From contig CAMVKS010000010.1 in NCBI GenBank assembly GCA_947167995.1, forward strand, positions 1-64,000: a stretch of DNA of 64,000 bases, written 5' to 3'. Positions 1 through 10,073 of the stretch are shown piece after piece. The notes below the pieces were generated by a model that ran no database searches, was not told where the DNA came from, and worked only from the letters and a program-made list of their open reading frames with translations. Every line of letters starts with the position of its first letter. Position 1 is the first letter of the stretch. Both the position numbers and the translations under genes were made by a program. Source of the DNA: an uncultured Prevotellaceae bacterium. Its GTDB lineage: Bacteria > Bacteroidota > Bacteroidia > Bacteroidales > Muribaculaceae.

Positions 1-380
1 GCAAAATATTTACACGAAAAAATTACGAAAAAAATCACTTTTTTGCGTTTTGGAGAGGTTTGGGACACCCGTGTGGACATTTGGGACTCTTGACGCCGAT
101 AAAGAGGACCATGGAATCACTGGAATCACCGGAATCGCCTGCAGGCAGGAGCGGCGGATTGTATATATACTTTATTATGGATTATATAATATATTATAAT
201 GTACGCGCGCGGGCGTGAAAGATAGAGTAATGTCGTGGTGCGGCGCAATATCAAAAAATCACTGGGTGATTGTGAATATAAGTATTGTAAGACTTTTTTG
301 ATGTGTTTTGATTGTTTTGTGCTGTTTTTTTGTTACTTTTGTTGCAGAATACAAATAAAATAATAATCAAACATTGTGAT
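1..380. other. Non-coding left edge
   Basis: I see no convincing gene here. The stretch is AT-rich and holds three tandem copies of a 9-mer related to TGGAATCAC (112-138). A possible -7 box TACTTTTG at 334-341 has ATTG about 19 bp upstream, the spacing of a Bacteroidetes promoter, and would serve the DUF1460 gene that starts at 381. Confidence 0.5.
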
Positions 381-1280
381 ATGACGACAAGAAAGATATT
401 GTGGTTATTGCTTGCTATGTTTATCTCGGTGGGAGCTGGTCGTTCATCGAGCGAGACGCTGCTTCAAGCCACTACAGCCGAGCAGATGCGTTTCCACTGC
501 GAGAATGACACTTTGAAGATTGAGACTCTGCTTGCCGAAGGCCGTGACAGCGGCTTGAGTGACGCTAATGAGCTTGTGTGTTTCTATGCTCACCGATTGG
601 AAGGCACTCCCTACGTGGCCCACACTCTTGAGGGCGACACTGAGATGCTCACCATCAATATCGACGAGCTTGACTGCACCACGTTTGTCGAGACACTCTA
701 TGCTTTGACTAAGGCCACACTCAACGGCCGCTACACATGGCGGGACTATGCCAACCACCTGAAGGACTTGCGTTACCGTCATGGTGAGCTTGGGGACTAC
801 TCGTCGCGTCTTCACTACATGTGTGACTGGATTATAGACAACAGCAACCGCGGCAATATTGTCGACATCACGAGCGACATCGGCTGCGTGCGTTATAAGA
901 TCAAGACTATCAATTACATGACGACTCACCGTGAGAGCTACCCATCGCTTGCCAACGATTCGATTTTCGAGCTTATCAAGGACGTAGAGATTGGCTACCA
1001 CAATCATCGTTTTCCTTACATCAAGAAGGAGCAGCTTAACTCTAAGGATGTGAAGCGTGTAGTGAAGCGCGGCGATTTTGTGGGTCTTGTGACTCGCATA
1101 AACGGTCTTGACATCAGCCATTTGGGTGTTGTAGAGGTCAATGCCGAGGGCAATCTTGTGCTGCTTGATGCCTCGTCGGTGGGCAAGAAGGTGATGCTTG
1201 AGCAGGTGGATTTGAAGACTCAGCTGTCGAAGAGTTCTAAAACCGAGGGTGTGAGGTTTTTCCGCATCAAGTTTGATTAG
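381..1280 (+). CDS. Exported DUF1460 amidase-like protein
   Basis: A 299-residue protein that begins with a signal peptide (hydrophobic core LWLLLAMFISV, about residues 6-16). The motif LDCTTFVETL carries the likely nucleophilic cysteine of the DUF1460 (N-acetylmuramoyl-L-alanine amidase-like, NlpC/P60-type fold) family; a later LDISHLGVV segment holds the probable histidine. By family it should act on peptidoglycan peptides in the periplasm, but the substrate cannot be read from the sequence. The ATG at 381 is preferred over an in-frame start at 312 because it opens directly onto the signal peptide and because a -7-like box lies between the two. It stands alone and converges with the ribosomal block. 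Confidence 0.8.
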   Translation: MTTRKILWLLLAMFISVGAGRSSSETLLQATTAEQMRFHCENDTLKIETLLAEGRDSGLSDANELVCFYAHRLEGTPYVAHTLEGDTEMLTINIDELDCTTFVETLYALTKATLNGRYTWRDYANHLKDLRYRHGELGDYSSRLHYMCDWIIDNSNRGNIVDITSDIGCVRYKIKTINYMTTHRESYPSLANDSIFELIKDVEIGYHNHRFPYIKKEQLNSKDVKRVVKRGDFVGLVTRINGLDISHLGVVEVNAEGNLVLLDASSVGKKVMLEQVDLKTQLSKSSKTEGVRFFRIKFD

Positions 1281-1433
1281 TGGCTGGCCACACCCAAAGT
1301 TTTGTGTGGTACTTGGCTCAGCCACACCTCCTCTACTCCATTCCTTCTTCAGGAATTGTGCTTCACATCTTTCACGACCTCAAACCCATGTTATCTAATG
1401 GGTGGAACTTAGGGTAATGACATAGAGAATGAT

Positions 1434-1477
1434 CAACGGTGCTTATAATGGCTTCAAAGCCAAAATAAGCACCGTTG
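1434..1477. terminator. Hairpin between DUF1460 gene and rplQ
   Basis: A perfect 12-bp stem, CAACGGTGCTTA pairing with TAAGCACCGTTG, continues inward through TGGCTT/AAGCCA. It sits between two converging transcripts and probably terminates one or both. A run of T is lacking on either side, so the assignment rests on position and stem strength. The gap 1281-1542 holds no gene. Confidence 0.55.
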
Positions 1478-1492
1478 AATGTTATTGGGATT

Positions 1493-1510
1493 CTCATGCC
1501 GCGGCATGAG
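1493..1510. repeat. 18-bp perfect palindrome
   Basis: CTCATGCCGCGGCATGAG reads the same on both strands and lies 32 bp past the rplQ stop. It could be part of the superoperon terminator or a protein-binding site; nothing else in the window matches it by eye. Confidence 0.5.
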
Positions 1511-1542
1511 TTACTTGCATATAAAGCTCAAGTGATTTTTTA

Positions 1543-2010
1543 TTATTCTGCAGCTTCGGTGGTTGCAGTCTCTTGAGCGTTCTTCTTGCCTGAGCGGCGG
1601 CTACGTCTTGTAGCTTTCTTGGCGGTTTCTTTCTTCTCGCCGAGGAGAGCCTCGTTGTAGTCTACGAGCTCGATAAAGCAAGTCTGAGCGTTGTCACCGA
1701 GACGGTTGCCGAGTTTCAGGATTCGGGTGTAACCTCCGGGACGGTCGGCAATCTTTTGAGCGATCTCATTGAAGAGGATACTTACAGCATGCTTGTTTTG
1801 CAGATAGCTGAAAACGACACGTCTTGAAGCGGTATCATCTTTCTTAGCGCGATTGATGATTGGCTCGGCATAAACTCTGAGCGCTTTGGCCTTTGCCAGA
1901 GTGGTGAAGATTCTCTTGTGCATGATAAGAGAGGTGGTCATGTTGGCGAGCATAGCGTCGCGATGTCCCTTCTTACGGCTCAGGTGATTGAATTTCTTAT
2001 TGTGTCTCAT
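1543..2010 (-). CDS. rplQ: 50S ribosomal protein L17
   Basis: 155 residues starting [17 protein letters not shown], the invariant L17 N-terminus. The conserved core fills about 120 residues; the rest is a basic Ala/Thr/Lys tail of roughly 35 residues not present in E. coli L17 (127 residues). It is the last gene of the superoperon, 5 bp after rpoA. Confidence 0.97.
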   Translation of the reverse strand: MRHNKKFNHLSRKKGHRDAMLANMTTSLIMHKRIFTTLAKAKALRVYAEPIINRAKKDDTASRRVVFSYLQNKHAVSILFNEIAQKIADRPGGYTRILKLGNRLGDNAQTCFIELVDYNEALLGEKKETAKKATRRSRRSGKKNAQETATTEAAE

Positions 2011-2015
2011 CTTAA

Positions 2016-3008
2016 TTATTCTTTTTCTAATTTATATTTTGAAATATCCATGCCAAAGTTAAGTCCGTGGCTTGAAAGAAGTTCTTCGAGCTCAGAGAGC
2101 GATTTTTTACCGAAGTTACGGAACTTGAGTAAGTCGGTCTTGTTGTACTTAACAAGGTCGCCGAGGGTCTCGACTTCGGCCGACTTGAGGCAATTGAGTG
2201 CTCTGACAGAGAGTTGCATGTCAACCAGCTTGGTCTTGAGCAATTGTCTCATGTGGAGAACTTCTTCGTCAAACTCTTCGTTGGCATCTCCATCGGTAGC
2301 GTCGAGAGCTATCTTCTCGTCGGAGAAGAGCATAAAGTGCTGAATGAGGATTCTTGCTGCCTCTTTGAGAGCTTCCTTGGGCTGAATTGAACCGTCGGTA
2401 GTTATCTCGAGCAGAAGTTTCTCATAGTCGGTTTTTTGCTCAACACGATAGTTTTCGACTGCATATTTGACGTTGATAATTGGTGTGTAGATTGAGTCGA
2501 TAGCGATAACATCAATTGGGTCGCTATTGCTTCTATTTTCATCGGCAGGCACATATCCACGTCCTTTGTTGATAGTGATATCAAGCTGGAAGCTGGCTTT
2601 AGGGTCGAGGTTGCAGATCACGAGATCTGGGTTAAGAACTTCAAATCCGTTGAGCACTTTGCCAATGTCACCTGCATGGAAAACATCCTGTCCCGATACC
2701 TTGATAGTAGCTTTTTCGGTTTCGGTTTCAGCCACCACTTGCTTGAGGCGTACCTTCTTGAGGTTAAGGATCACGTTGGTGACATCTTCCTTAACACCTG
2801 GAATAGTTGCGAACTCATGCTTTACTCCATCGATGCGGATGTTGCAGATAGCAAATCCCTCGAGAGAAGATAGCAAGATGCGTCTTAATGCATTACCAAT
2901 GGTAACTCCGTAGCCAGGCTCGAGAGGTCTAAACTCGAACTTGCCGAAGTTGTTGTCGGCTTCGAGCATCAAGACTTTTTCTGGTTTCTGAAATGCTAAA
3001 ATAGCCAT
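2016..3008 (-). CDS. rpoA: RNA polymerase alpha subunit
   Basis: 330 residues. The N-terminal domain (about 1-230) serves alpha dimerisation and beta/beta' assembly ([20 protein letters not shown] is the hallmark). An acidic linker leads to the C-terminal domain (about 255-320), where VRALNCLKS retains the Arg and Asn that correspond to E. coli R265 and N268, the contacts with UP-element DNA. It lies between rpsD and rplQ, as in most bacteria. Confidence 0.98.
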   Translation of the reverse strand: MAILAFQKPEKVLMLEADNNFGKFEFRPLEPGYGVTIGNALRRILLSSLEGFAICNIRIDGVKHEFATIPGVKEDVTNVILNLKKVRLKQVVAETETEKATIKVSGQDVFHAGDIGKVLNGFEVLNPDLVICNLDPKASFQLDITINKGRGYVPADENRSNSDPIDVIAIDSIYTPIINVKYAVENYRVEQKTDYEKLLLEITTDGSIQPKEALKEAARILIQHFMLFSDEKIALDATDGDANEEFDEEVLHMRQLLKTKLVDMQLSVRALNCLKSAEVETLGDLVKYNKTDLLKFRNFGKKSLSELEELLSSHGLNFGMDISKYKLEKE

Positions 3009-3020
3009 GGATGTTATTAT

Positions 3021-3626
3021 TTATTTAGAATACAACTCAACAATAAACTGCTCCTTAATGTTCTCAGGGATATCTTCACGCTGTGGAAGGTTAAGCATCT
3101 TGCCACCCTTGACAGTCTCGTCCCATTCGATCCAGGGATACTTGCTGTGGTTGAATCCAGCAAGTGAGTCTTGAATAACTTCAAGCGATTTAGATTTTTC
3201 TCTTACTGCTACCATCTCACCTGGAGTAATAGAATAAGAAGGAATGTTTACAACGTTGCCGTTGACGGTGATGTGACGGTGCAGAACGAGCTGACGTGCA
3301 GCAGCTCTTGTTCTTGCGATGCCAAGGCGATAAACGACATTGTCGAGACGCGACTCGAGCAATTGCAAAAGCACTTCACCAGTAACGCCTTTAGAGCGCG
3401 AAGCCTTGTCAAAGAGGTTACGGAACTGACGCTCGAGAACGCCATAGGTGTATTTAGCTTTTTGTTTTTCGCGAAGCTGGGTACCGTACTCTGAAAGTTT
3501 CCTTCTTCTGTTAGCACCATGCTGGCCTGGAGGGTTGGTTCTTCTTGCGAGAACTTTGTCTTCACCGAAGATTGGTTCGCCAAACTTTCGTGCGATTTTT
3601 GATTTTGGACCGGTATATCTAGCCAT
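3021..3626 (-). CDS. rpsD: 30S ribosomal protein S4
   Basis: 201 residues; binds 16S rRNA early in small-subunit assembly. The N-terminal region has no zinc-binding cysteines (the C-minus form), and an S4 RNA-binding domain starts near residue 90 ([17 protein letters not shown]). The 142-bp gap to rpsK (3627-3768) is long for this operon and could hold an internal leader or control site, but I see no clear structure in it. Confidence 0.97.
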   Translation of the reverse strand: MARYTGPKSKIARKFGEPIFGEDKVLARRTNPPGQHGANRRRKLSEYGTQLREKQKAKYTYGVLERQFRNLFDKASRSKGVTGEVLLQLLESRLDNVVYRLGIARTRAAARQLVLHRHITVNGNVVNIPSYSITPGEMVAVREKSKSLEVIQDSLAGFNHSKYPWIEWDETVKGGKMLNLPQREDIPENIKEQFIVELYSK

Positions 3627-3768
3627 TGTTTTGTTTTTAAATAATTTAAAATAAGTTCTGGATGTTGAATCGCTTCAGTGCAGCCGCGATTGCAGAGAGG
3701 TTGTTAAAAAAGATGCAATCCAATCACTGACAGAGATTCGCGAAAAAATAATTGTTAAAACAGAGAGA

Positions 3769-4158
3769 TTAAACTCTTCTTCTCTTAGGAGGACGGCATC
3801 CGTTGTGTGGCAGTGGTGTAACATCGATAATCTCGGTTACAGCGATACCTGCTCCGTGGATGGTGCGAATAGCCGACTCACGTCCGTTACCTGGACCTTT
3901 GACATAGGCCTTAACTTTGCGAAGACCGAGGTCGTAGGCCACCTTAGCACAATCTTGGGCTGCCATCTGGGCTGCGTAGGGGGTGTTCTTTTTAGAACCA
4001 CGGAATCCCATCTTGCCTGCCGAAGACCATGAAATAACCTGTCCCTCACTGTTAGCGAGGCACACAATAATGTTGTTAAAAGATGAGTGAACATGAAGTT
4101 GTCCCACTCCGTCAACCTTAACAACTCTCTTCTTAGCTGCGACTGTTTTCTTTGCCAT
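3769..4158 (-). CDS. rpsK: 30S ribosomal protein S11
   Basis: 129 residues with the S11 signatures HSSFNNIIV and [18 protein letters not shown] and the C-terminal [12 protein letters not shown]11 forms part of the platform near the E site. It follows rpsM by 9 bp. Confidence 0.98.
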   Translation of the reverse strand: MAKKTVAAKKRVVKVDGVGQLHVHSSFNNIIVCLANSEGQVISWSSAGKMGFRGSKKNTPYAAQMAAQDCAKVAYDLGLRKVKAYVKGPGNGRESAIRTIHGAGIAVTEIIDVTPLPHNGCRPPKRRRV

Positions 4159-4167
4159 ACTTTAAAA

Positions 4168-4548
4168 TTATTTAGTAGCTTTTTTCTTGTTAGCAACAGT
4201 TTTCTTGCGTCCCTTGCGGGTGCGTGCGTTGTTCTTTGTGCTCTGACCGCGCACTGGCAACCCGTTACGATGGCGGATACCACGGTAGCATCCGATGTCC
4301 ATGAGTCGCTTGATGTTCATTTGAACTTCACTACGGAGGTCACCCTCGACCTTGTAGTTCTCACCGATCACCTCGCGCACCTTAGCAGCCTCGGCATCGG
4401 TCCAATCTTTGACCTTAGTGTCTTCGCTTACTCCAGCGGTAGCGAGAATCTTGGCAGCCGAGCTGCGTCCTATACCGTATATGTAGGTGAGAGCGATGAC
4501 ACCTCTTTTGTTCTGGGGCAGGTCTACGCCCACAATTCTTATTGCCAT
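4168..4548 (-). CDS. rpsM: 30S ribosomal protein S13
   Basis: 126 residues; [20 protein letters not shown] is the typical start and [18 protein letters not shown] the conserved C-terminal segment that contacts the P-site tRNA. The ATG follows rpmJ by 37 bp. Confidence 0.98.
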   Translation of the reverse strand: MAIRIVGVDLPQNKRGVIALTYIYGIGRSSAAKILATAGVSEDTKVKDWTDAEAAKVREVIGENYKVEGDLRSEVQMNIKRLMDIGCYRGIRHRNGLPVRGQSTKNNARTRKGRKKTVANKKKATK

Positions 4549-4585
4549 ATTATAAAACTGAATTTTTGTGCAAAATTAATAAAAA

Positions 4586-4702
4586 TTATCCTTGACGTTG
4601 CTTAAATTTAGGATTTTTCTTGCAAATCACGTATAAACGTCCTTTACGACGCACGATTTTGCAGTCTTCACTACGTTTTTTTATTGAAGCTCTTACTTTC
4701 AT
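4586..4702 (-). CDS. rpmJ: 50S ribosomal protein L36
   Basis: A 38-residue gene: [20 protein letters not shown], then [19 protein letters not shown]36 stabilises 23S rRNA folding. Two of the four zinc ligands of the C-plus form are replaced: Ser stands at position 11 and Phe takes the place of the final His, so this copy probably does not bind zinc. It sits between infA and rpsM as usual. Confidence 0.95.
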   Translation of the reverse strand: MKVRASIKKRSEDCKIVRRKGRLYVICKKNPKFKQRQG

Positions 4703-4737
4703 GACTGTGTATTGTAAAAGTGTATTGAATCAAAAAA

Positions 4738-4956
4738 TTATTTGTATCTAAAAGCGATTCTTCCCTTGGTAAGATCGTAGGGAGACATTTCGACCCTCAC
4801 CTTGTCGCCTGGCAGAATCTTGATGTAGTGCATTCTCATCTTGCCAGAGATGTGCGCGGTGATTTGATGACCGTTTTCAAGCTCGACCCGGAACATGGCG
4901 TTGGACAAAGCCTCAACGATTGTTCCATCCAGTTCGATAGCATTTTGTTTAGCCAT
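4738..4956 (-). CDS. infA: Translation initiation factor IF-1
   Basis: 72 residues, a single S1-like OB fold ([20 protein letters not shown], then the [19 protein letters not shown] core). IF-1 blocks the A site during initiation. It lies between map and rpmJ, 28 bp from map. Confidence 0.98.
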   Translation of the reverse strand: MAKQNAIELDGTIVEALSNAMFRVELENGHQITAHISGKMRMHYIKILPGDKVRVEMSPYDLTKGRIAFRYK

Positions 4957-4984
4957 AATTAATATTTTTAATTAGAGTTGATGA

Positions 4985-5770
4985 TTAAATGAATCTATCT
5001 CCGAGAACTTCTTTGATGTACTCAAAAGAAGAAAGTATGTCGGGTTTCCCGTTGTGGACAGCGATTGAGTGCTCGAAGTGAGCCGAGGGCTTGAAGTCCT
5101 TGGTTCTTGTGGTCCATCCATCTCGCTCGATGACAATGTTCTTGCTCCCCAAGTTGATCATTGGTTCGATAGCTATTGTCATACCGTTCTTGATGAGTGG
5201 TCCGGTGCCCCTCCTGCCATAGTTAGGCACATCGGGGTCTTCGTGCAATTTTTTTCCCACTCCGTGTCCACACATTTCACGAACCACACTATAACCTCTT
5301 TTCTCGCAGTATTGCTGCACGGCATGACCAATGTCACCTATTCTGTTGCCTGGTATTGCCTGCTTGATCCCTTCATAAAGAGATTCCTTGGTGGTGATGA
5401 GAAGTTGTCTCACTTCTTGTGAAACTTCTCCCACGCAGAAGGTGTAGCAGGAATCGCCGTTGTAACCGTCCTTGGTGACAGCCCCGCAGTCGATAGAGAC
5501 TATATCGCCTTCTTGAAGCACATACCCTGAAGGGATGCCGTGCACTACTGTCTCGTTGACAGAGATGCAAACCGAAGCGGGGAAGCCGTAAAGACCGAGA
5601 AAACCAGGAGTGCATCCATTATCGCAGATGAAATCATGTGCGATAGAATCGAGTTTACGGGTGGTGATCCCGGGGGCGACCCACTTGGCGAGTTCGCCAA
5701 GAGTGCGCGCCACCACGAGGTCAGCTTCCCTTATTTTTTCGATTTGCTCTTCGGTCTTGAGATAAATCAT
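4985..5770 (-). CDS. map: Methionine aminopeptidase, type I
   Basis: 261 residues; removes the initiator methionine from nascent proteins. The metal site is complete: the two Asp in SIDCGAVTKDGYNGDSCYTF, the His in CGHGVGKKLHEDPDVPNYG, and the Glu residues in IAIEPMIN and AHFEHSIAV. There is no N-terminal zinc-finger extension, so this is the compact type Ia form. It lies between secY and infA, a common spc-operon position. Confidence 0.97.
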   Translation of the reverse strand: MIYLKTEEQIEKIREADLVVARTLGELAKWVAPGITTRKLDSIAHDFICDNGCTPGFLGLYGFPASVCISVNETVVHGIPSGYVLQEGDIVSIDCGAVTKDGYNGDSCYTFCVGEVSQEVRQLLITTKESLYEGIKQAIPGNRIGDIGHAVQQYCEKRGYSVVREMCGHGVGKKLHEDPDVPNYGRRGTGPLIKNGMTIAIEPMINLGSKNIVIERDGWTTRTKDFKPSAHFEHSIAVHNGKPDILSSFEYIKEVLGDRFI

Positions 5771-5815
5771 ATCACTTCACTCTGAATAAAACGGTTGAAA
5801 TGTGTTGCTCGCTTA

Positions 5816-7153
5816 TCAAGAAGCTCTACCTTTGATTTTGCCGCTCTTCATGAGTCCGTCGTAGTGGTGCATTTTGAGGTGGGTCTCAATCTGCTGGAGA
5901 GTATCGAGCACGACACCCACGGTAATGAGCAGTGAGGTACCACCGAAGAATTGCGCGAAGTTCTGGTTTACACCGAAAAGTCTTGCAAAAGCAGGAAGGA
6001 TTGCCACTACGCCAAGGAAGAGAGATCCTGGCAGAGTAATTCTTGACATGATAGAGTCGAGGTACTCGGCTGTTTTCTTGCCTGGCTTGATGCCTGGGAT
6101 AAATCCGCTGTTCTTCTTCATCTCCTCGGCCATCTGAGTGGGTCTCACTGTGATGGCGGTATAGAAGTAGGTGAAAGCAACGATCAGGAGGAAGTAAACC
6201 AGGTTATACCAGAATCCGTTCATGTCACCGAAGATTCGAGCCATGTTTCCGAAGAAGCCAGAGGCGTCTTTCTGAGCGCCGAAACCTGCGAGGGTGATGG
6301 GGATGAACATAAGAGCCTGAGCGAAGATGATGGGCATCACGTTGGCAGCGTTAACCTTGAGAGGTATGTACTGACGTGCGCCACCATACTGCTTGTTGCC
6401 CACGATGCGCTTAGCATACTGCACGGGCACCTTGCGAGTACCTTGAGTGAGCATAACAGCACCAGCTGTAATCGCGAAGAGCACGATAATCTCGACGAGG
6501 AACATGATGAGACCACCCTGTGCATTGGTGAGACGTCCCACGAATTCCTGAGAGAATGCTCCCGGCAGGCGTGCTATGATACCCACGAGGATGATCATTG
6601 AGATACCGTTACCGATGCCCTTGTCGGTGATTTTCTCACCGAGCCACATGATGAACATCGCTCCTGCGGTGAGCACGATAGTAAGATAGAACATTGTCCA
6701 AGGTCCCATCTCGACGATTCCGCCTGCGCTCTGCACCTGTACCCTGAGGTTGATAAGGTAGGCTGGTGCCTGGACGAGGAGGATGAGCACTGTAAGGTAT
6801 CGAGTGTACTGGTTGAGTTTCATGCGACCGCTCTCACCTTCACGCTGCATCTTCTGGAAGCTTGGCATTACCATACCCAGAAGCTGGATAACGATAGAGG
6901 CGGTGATGTAGGGCATGATACCCAGCGCAAAGATTGAAGCCTGTGAGAAGGCTCCACCTGAGAACATATCGAGCAGCTGCATGAGTCCACTGTCGGTGAA
7001 CTTCTCGAGTGCGCTGAGCGCCTGAGGATTGATTCCTGGCAAAACCACCTGGCATCCAAATCGATAAATCAGGATGAAAAGGAAGGTTATACCCAGCCTC
7101 TTGCGCAGGTCTTCAATGTTCCAGATGTTCTTTATTGTTTGAATGATTTTCAT
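5816..7153 (-). CDS. secY: Protein translocase subunit SecY
   Basis: 445 residues with about ten membrane segments; the channel of the Sec translocon in the inner membrane. The hallmarks are the plug/early region GGAFSQASIFALGIMPYITASIVIQLL and the GNGISMIILVGI loop. It lies directly after rplO, 11 bp apart. Confidence 0.98.
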   Translation of the reverse strand: MKIIQTIKNIWNIEDLRKRLGITFLFILIYRFGCQVVLPGINPQALSALEKFTDSGLMQLLDMFSGGAFSQASIFALGIMPYITASIVIQLLGMVMPSFQKMQREGESGRMKLNQYTRYLTVLILLVQAPAYLINLRVQVQSAGGIVEMGPWTMFYLTIVLTAGAMFIMWLGEKITDKGIGNGISMIILVGIIARLPGAFSQEFVGRLTNAQGGLIMFLVEIIVLFAITAGAVMLTQGTRKVPVQYAKRIVGNKQYGGARQYIPLKVNAANVMPIIFAQALMFIPITLAGFGAQKDASGFFGNMARIFGDMNGFWYNLVYFLLIVAFTYFYTAITVRPTQMAEEMKKNSGFIPGIKPGKKTAEYLDSIMSRITLPGSLFLGVVAILPAFARLFGVNQNFAQFFGGTSLLITVGVVLDTLQQIETHLKMHHYDGLMKSGKIKGRAS

Positions 7154-7164
7154 TATCGTTAAAC

Positions 7165-7611
7165 TTAAAGTTTGGTGATAGTACCACCGGCAGCGGTGAT
7201 GATTTCCTCAGCTTTTTTTGAGAATGCGTTGGCCTCTACATCAACTTTCTTGCTCAGAGTTCCTACTCCGAGTATCTTGACCAACTGATTTTTGCGTACT
7301 AAACCGGCTTGCATGAGGTCGGCCACAGATACTTTGTCAAGGTTTTTGTCGGTTGCGAGCCTGTCGATAGTCTCGATGTTGATAGCTTTATACTCAACAC
7401 GGTTGATGTTTTTAAAACCGTATTTAGGCACACGACGCTGGAGTGGCATCTGTCCACCTTCAAAACCAACTTTCTTCTTGTATCCAGAGCGCGATTTAGC
7501 TCCCTTGTGTCCACGAGTGGAAGTACCTCCCATTCCGCTGCCAGGTCCACGACCTATGCGACGCTTGCTCTTGTTAGAGCCTACAGCAGGTGTTAAATTA
7601 TTTAATTCCAT
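7165..7611 (-). CDS. rplO: 50S ribosomal protein L15
   Basis: 148 residues from MELNNLTPAVGSNKSKRRIG, rich in glycine in the first third (RGPGSGMGGTSTRGHKG), as L15 always is. An in-frame ATG three codons upstream (7620) is possible, but the family begins at MELNNL, so 7611 is chosen. The C-terminal half is the globular 23S rRNA-binding domain. Confidence 0.96.
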   Translation of the reverse strand: MELNNLTPAVGSNKSKRRIGRGPGSGMGGTSTRGHKGAKSRSGYKKKVGFEGGQMPLQRRVPKYGFKNINRVEYKAINIETIDRLATDKNLDKVSVADLMQAGLVRKNQLVKILGVGTLSKKVDVEANAFSKKAEEIITAAGGTITKL

Positions 7612-7624
7612 GATGTGCAAATGT

Positions 7625-7807
7625 TTATTCAGCGTTAGTCACTTGAACGAGGTGACGAACTTGGTTAATCATACCCAAGACTTGAGGTGTATCTTCCATC
7701 TCAACGACTTGATTCATTTTTCTCAGCCCCAGAGCATCGAGGGTTCTTTTTTGACGAGCCGGACGATTGATGCGGCTCTTCACTTGTTTAATCCTGATTT
7801 TAGCCAT
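7625..7807 (-). CDS. rpmD: 50S ribosomal protein L30
   Basis: 60 residues, MAKIRIKQVKSRINRPARQK, followed by LDALGLRKMNQVVEMED, the ferredoxin-like L30 fold. It is 16 bp after rpsE and precedes rplO, the usual S5-L30-L15 order. Confidence 0.97.
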   Translation of the reverse strand: MAKIRIKQVKSRINRPARQKRTLDALGLRKMNQVVEMEDTPQVLGMINQVRHLVQVTNAE

Positions 7808-7823
7808 AATTTTAGTCTAAATA

Positions 7824-8339
7824 TTAACCGTTAAACACTTTGTCCAAAGTAACCCCACGATAGTGGGCGATAGTCATAGGGCTTCTGAGCTCGGCGAGAG
7901 CTTTGAAGGTGGCCTTGACGAGGTTGTGAGGGTTGGAAGAACCCTTCGACTTACAAATCACATCGGTCACGCCCACGCTCTCGAGCACGGCACGCATGGC
8001 ACCACCGGCCTTCACACCAGTACCTGGAGTGGCGGGCTGCATGAAGATGCGTGATCCACCAAACTTGGCGGTCTGCTCATGAGGTATAGTACCCTTGTAA
8101 AGTGGCACCTTGATGAGGTTTTTCTTAGCAACTTCCACGCCCTTGGCGATAGCAGTAGTAACCTCATTGGCCTTACCGAGGCCGTAACCTATCACACCGT
8201 TGCCGTCACCAACGACAACGATAGCAGCGAAAGTGAACGTGCGACCACCCTTGGTAACCTTGGTGGTGCGGTTGATAGCAACGAGGCGATCTTTGAGTTC
8301 GGTATCGCTTGTAATTTTAACTCTATTATTTCTTGCCAT
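7824..8339 (-). CDS. rpsE: 30S ribosomal protein S5
   Basis: 171 residues. The N-terminal dsRNA-binding-like part includes the loop [21 protein letters not shown], where changes elsewhere give spectinomycin resistance or ambiguity; the C-terminal half ends in [19 protein letters not shown]. It helps tRNA selection accuracy. Confidence 0.97.
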   Translation of the reverse strand: MARNNRVKITSDTELKDRLVAINRTTKVTKGGRTFTFAAIVVVGDGNGVIGYGLGKANEVTTAIAKGVEVAKKNLIKVPLYKGTIPHEQTAKFGGSRIFMQPATPGTGVKAGGAMRAVLESVGVTDVICKSKGSSNPHNLVKATFKALAELRSPMTIAHYRGVTLDKVFNG

Positions 8340-8347
8340 GATTAATT

Positions 8348-8689
8348 TTAGAATTTGAGACCACCTTTACGAGCTCCGTCGGCGAGCGATTTCACTCTGC
8401 CGTGGAACAAGAATCCGTTGCGGTCGAAAACGACAGTTTCAATACCTGCGGCGATAGCCTTCTTGGCTACATTCTCGCCAACTTGAGCTGCAATTTCGCT
8501 CTTAGTACCTTGCTCAATACCTTTAGAAGAAGCCGACACGATAGTGTTGCCAGCTACATCGTCGATGAGTTGAGCATAGATTTGCTTGTTGCTGCGGAAG
8601 ACACACAAGCGTGGACGCTGAGCAGTACCGCTGATTTTACCGCGGATGCGAGCTTTGATTTTTCTACGTCTTTGTTCTTTAGATATCAT
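8348..8689 (-). CDS. rplR: 50S ribosomal protein L18
   Basis: 113 residues; binds 5S r[23 protein letters not shown] and the C-terminal [20 protein letters not shown] are typical. It sits 8 bp upstream of rpsE. Confidence 0.97.
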   Translation of the reverse strand: MISKEQRRRKIKARIRGKISGTAQRPRLCVFRSNKQIYAQLIDDVAGNTIVSASSKGIEQGTKSEIAAQVGENVAKKAIAAGIETVVFDRNGFLFHGRVKSLADGARKGGLKF

Positions 8690-8712
8690 AGTAGTGTAAA
8701 GTGTCTTAATTA

Positions 8713-9270
8713 TTATTTGGCTGCAGCAGTTTTACCTGACTTGCGTCTGATTACCTCACCTACGAACTTGACACCCTTGCCCTTGTAAGGTTCGGGCTTG
8801 CGGAATGAGCGGATCTTGGCACAAATTTGTCCAAGCAGCTGCTTGTCGCATGATTCAAGAGTGATGAGTGGGTTTTTATTTCTCTCGGTTTTAGCGTCGG
8901 CTTTTACCTCGGGAGGCATTTGGATGTAGATGACATGAGAATAACCCAGAGCGAGTTCAATAGTCTGAGGGTTCTTCATAGTGGCACGGTAACCCACACC
9001 AACGATTTCGAGTTCTTTCTTGAAACCAGTGCTCACACCAGTAACCATGTTGTTGATGAGCGCACGGTAGAGTCCGTGCTGAGCACGAGACTCGCGGTTA
9101 TCGTCGGGACGCGACACGGTGATTTGTCCGTCTTCGACTTCTACTTTAATGTTAGGGTTGATCGACTGCTTGAGCTCGCCTTTGGGACCCTTCACATTAA
9201 TCACGTTATCTTTAATATCGATTGTTACGCCGGCGGGTATAGCGATTGGCAATTTACCTATTCTTGACAT
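8713..9270 (-). CDS. rplF: 50S ribosomal protein L6
   Basis: 185 residues made of two repeated alpha/beta domains. [15 protein letters not shown] opens the first and [20 protein letters not shown] closes the second, near the GTPase-associated centre. A short SD-like GGAGGA lies just before the ATG, which is uncommon in this window. Confidence 0.97.
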   Translation of the reverse strand: MSRIGKLPIAIPAGVTIDIKDNVINVKGPKGELKQSINPNIKVEVEDGQITVSRPDDNRESRAQHGLYRALINNMVTGVSTGFKKELEIVGVGYRATMKNPQTIELALGYSHVIYIQMPPEVKADAKTERNKNPLITLESCDKQLLGQICAKIRSFRKPEPYKGKGVKFVGEVIRRKSGKTAAAK

Positions 9271-9289
9271 AGTTATATCCTCCTATTGA

Positions 9290-9691
9290 TTAATAAACGT
9301 AACACAAAACTTCGCCGCCAATCTTTTCGGCCTTGGCCTGCTTGTTGGTCATCACACCCTTAGAGGTTGAGATGATGGCGATACCTAAACCATTTAACAC
9401 GCGTGGCATGTCTTTGTAACCGGCATACTGACGCAAGCCAGGTCTTGAGACACGCTTGAGGCACTTGATAGCATTAACTTTGTCGACAGCGTCATACTTG
9501 AGCGCAATCTTGATAGTGCCTACTGGAGAGTCTTCGGGTTCCACAAACTTGTAGTTAAGGATGTAGCCCTGATCAAAGAGAATCTTGGTGATCTCTTTCT
9601 TCAATTTCGAAGAAGGGATTTCAACGACACGGTGCTGTGCCTTGATCGCATTCCTCAATCTGGTCAAATAATCTGCAATTGGATCAGTCAT
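9290..9691 (-). CDS. rpsH: 30S ribosomal protein S8
   Basis: 133 residues; MTDPIADYLTRLRNAIKAQH and the C-terminal STSKGVMTNKQAKAEKIGGE loop are S8 signatures. S8 is a primary 16S rRNA binder and in E. coli represses the spc operon; whether that feedback exists here cannot be seen. Confidence 0.97.
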   Translation of the reverse strand: MTDPIADYLTRLRNAIKAQHRVVEIPSSKLKKEITKILFDQGYILNYKFVEPEDSPVGTIKIALKYDAVDKVNAIKCLKRVSRPGLRQYAGYKDMPRVLNGLGIAIISTSKGVMTNKQAKAEKIGGEVLCYVY

Positions 9692-9782
9692 TTTGAATGT
9701 TGTTTTAAATTAATTCGAACAAAAATGGGTCGAACAATATTTAATACTACTAAAAATAAAAATCTTATAAAGAGTGCGTGAA

Positions 9783-10052
9783 TTACCAGCTTGCTTTTCT
9801 CACACCAGGTATGAGACCTGCTGAAGCCATTTCACGGAAGTTGATGCGCGAGATACCAAACTGTCGCATGTAGCCCTTGGGTCTTCCCGAGATTTTGCAA
9901 CGGTTGTGCAAGCGCACTGGCGAAGCGTTGCGTGGCAGAGCCTGCAGTGCCTCGTAGTCACCGGCAGCTTTGAGAGCAGCTCTCTTGGCGGCATACTTGG
10001 CGACCATTCTTTCTCTCTTGGCCTGACGAGCCTTCATTGATTCTTTTGCCAT
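9783..10052 (-). CDS. rpsN: 30S ribosomal protein S14
   Basis: 89 residues, the long zinc-free form: no CxxC pair is present, and the family motif [20 protein letters not shown] is intact. S14 is a late-assembling head protein. The 91-bp gap to rpsH (9692-9782) is AT-rich and holds no gene. Confidence 0.97.
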   Translation of the reverse strand: MAKESMKARQAKRERMVAKYAAKRAALKAAGDYEALQALPRNASPVRLHNRCKISGRPKGYMRQFGISRINFREMASAGLIPGVRKASW

Positions 10053-10073
10053 ATCAATCTTTTGTTTTAAAAA

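Noticed and set aside
112..138. Three TGGAATCAC-like units as a possible CRISPR or iteron array
   Set aside because: Units are 9 bp without spacers and no cas or rep gene is near.
444..1325. Open frame of 293 codons on the minus strand opposite the DUF1460 gene
   Set aside because: It mirrors the real gene, has no domain-like sequence and no promoter; the plus-strand protein has a signal peptide and family motifs.
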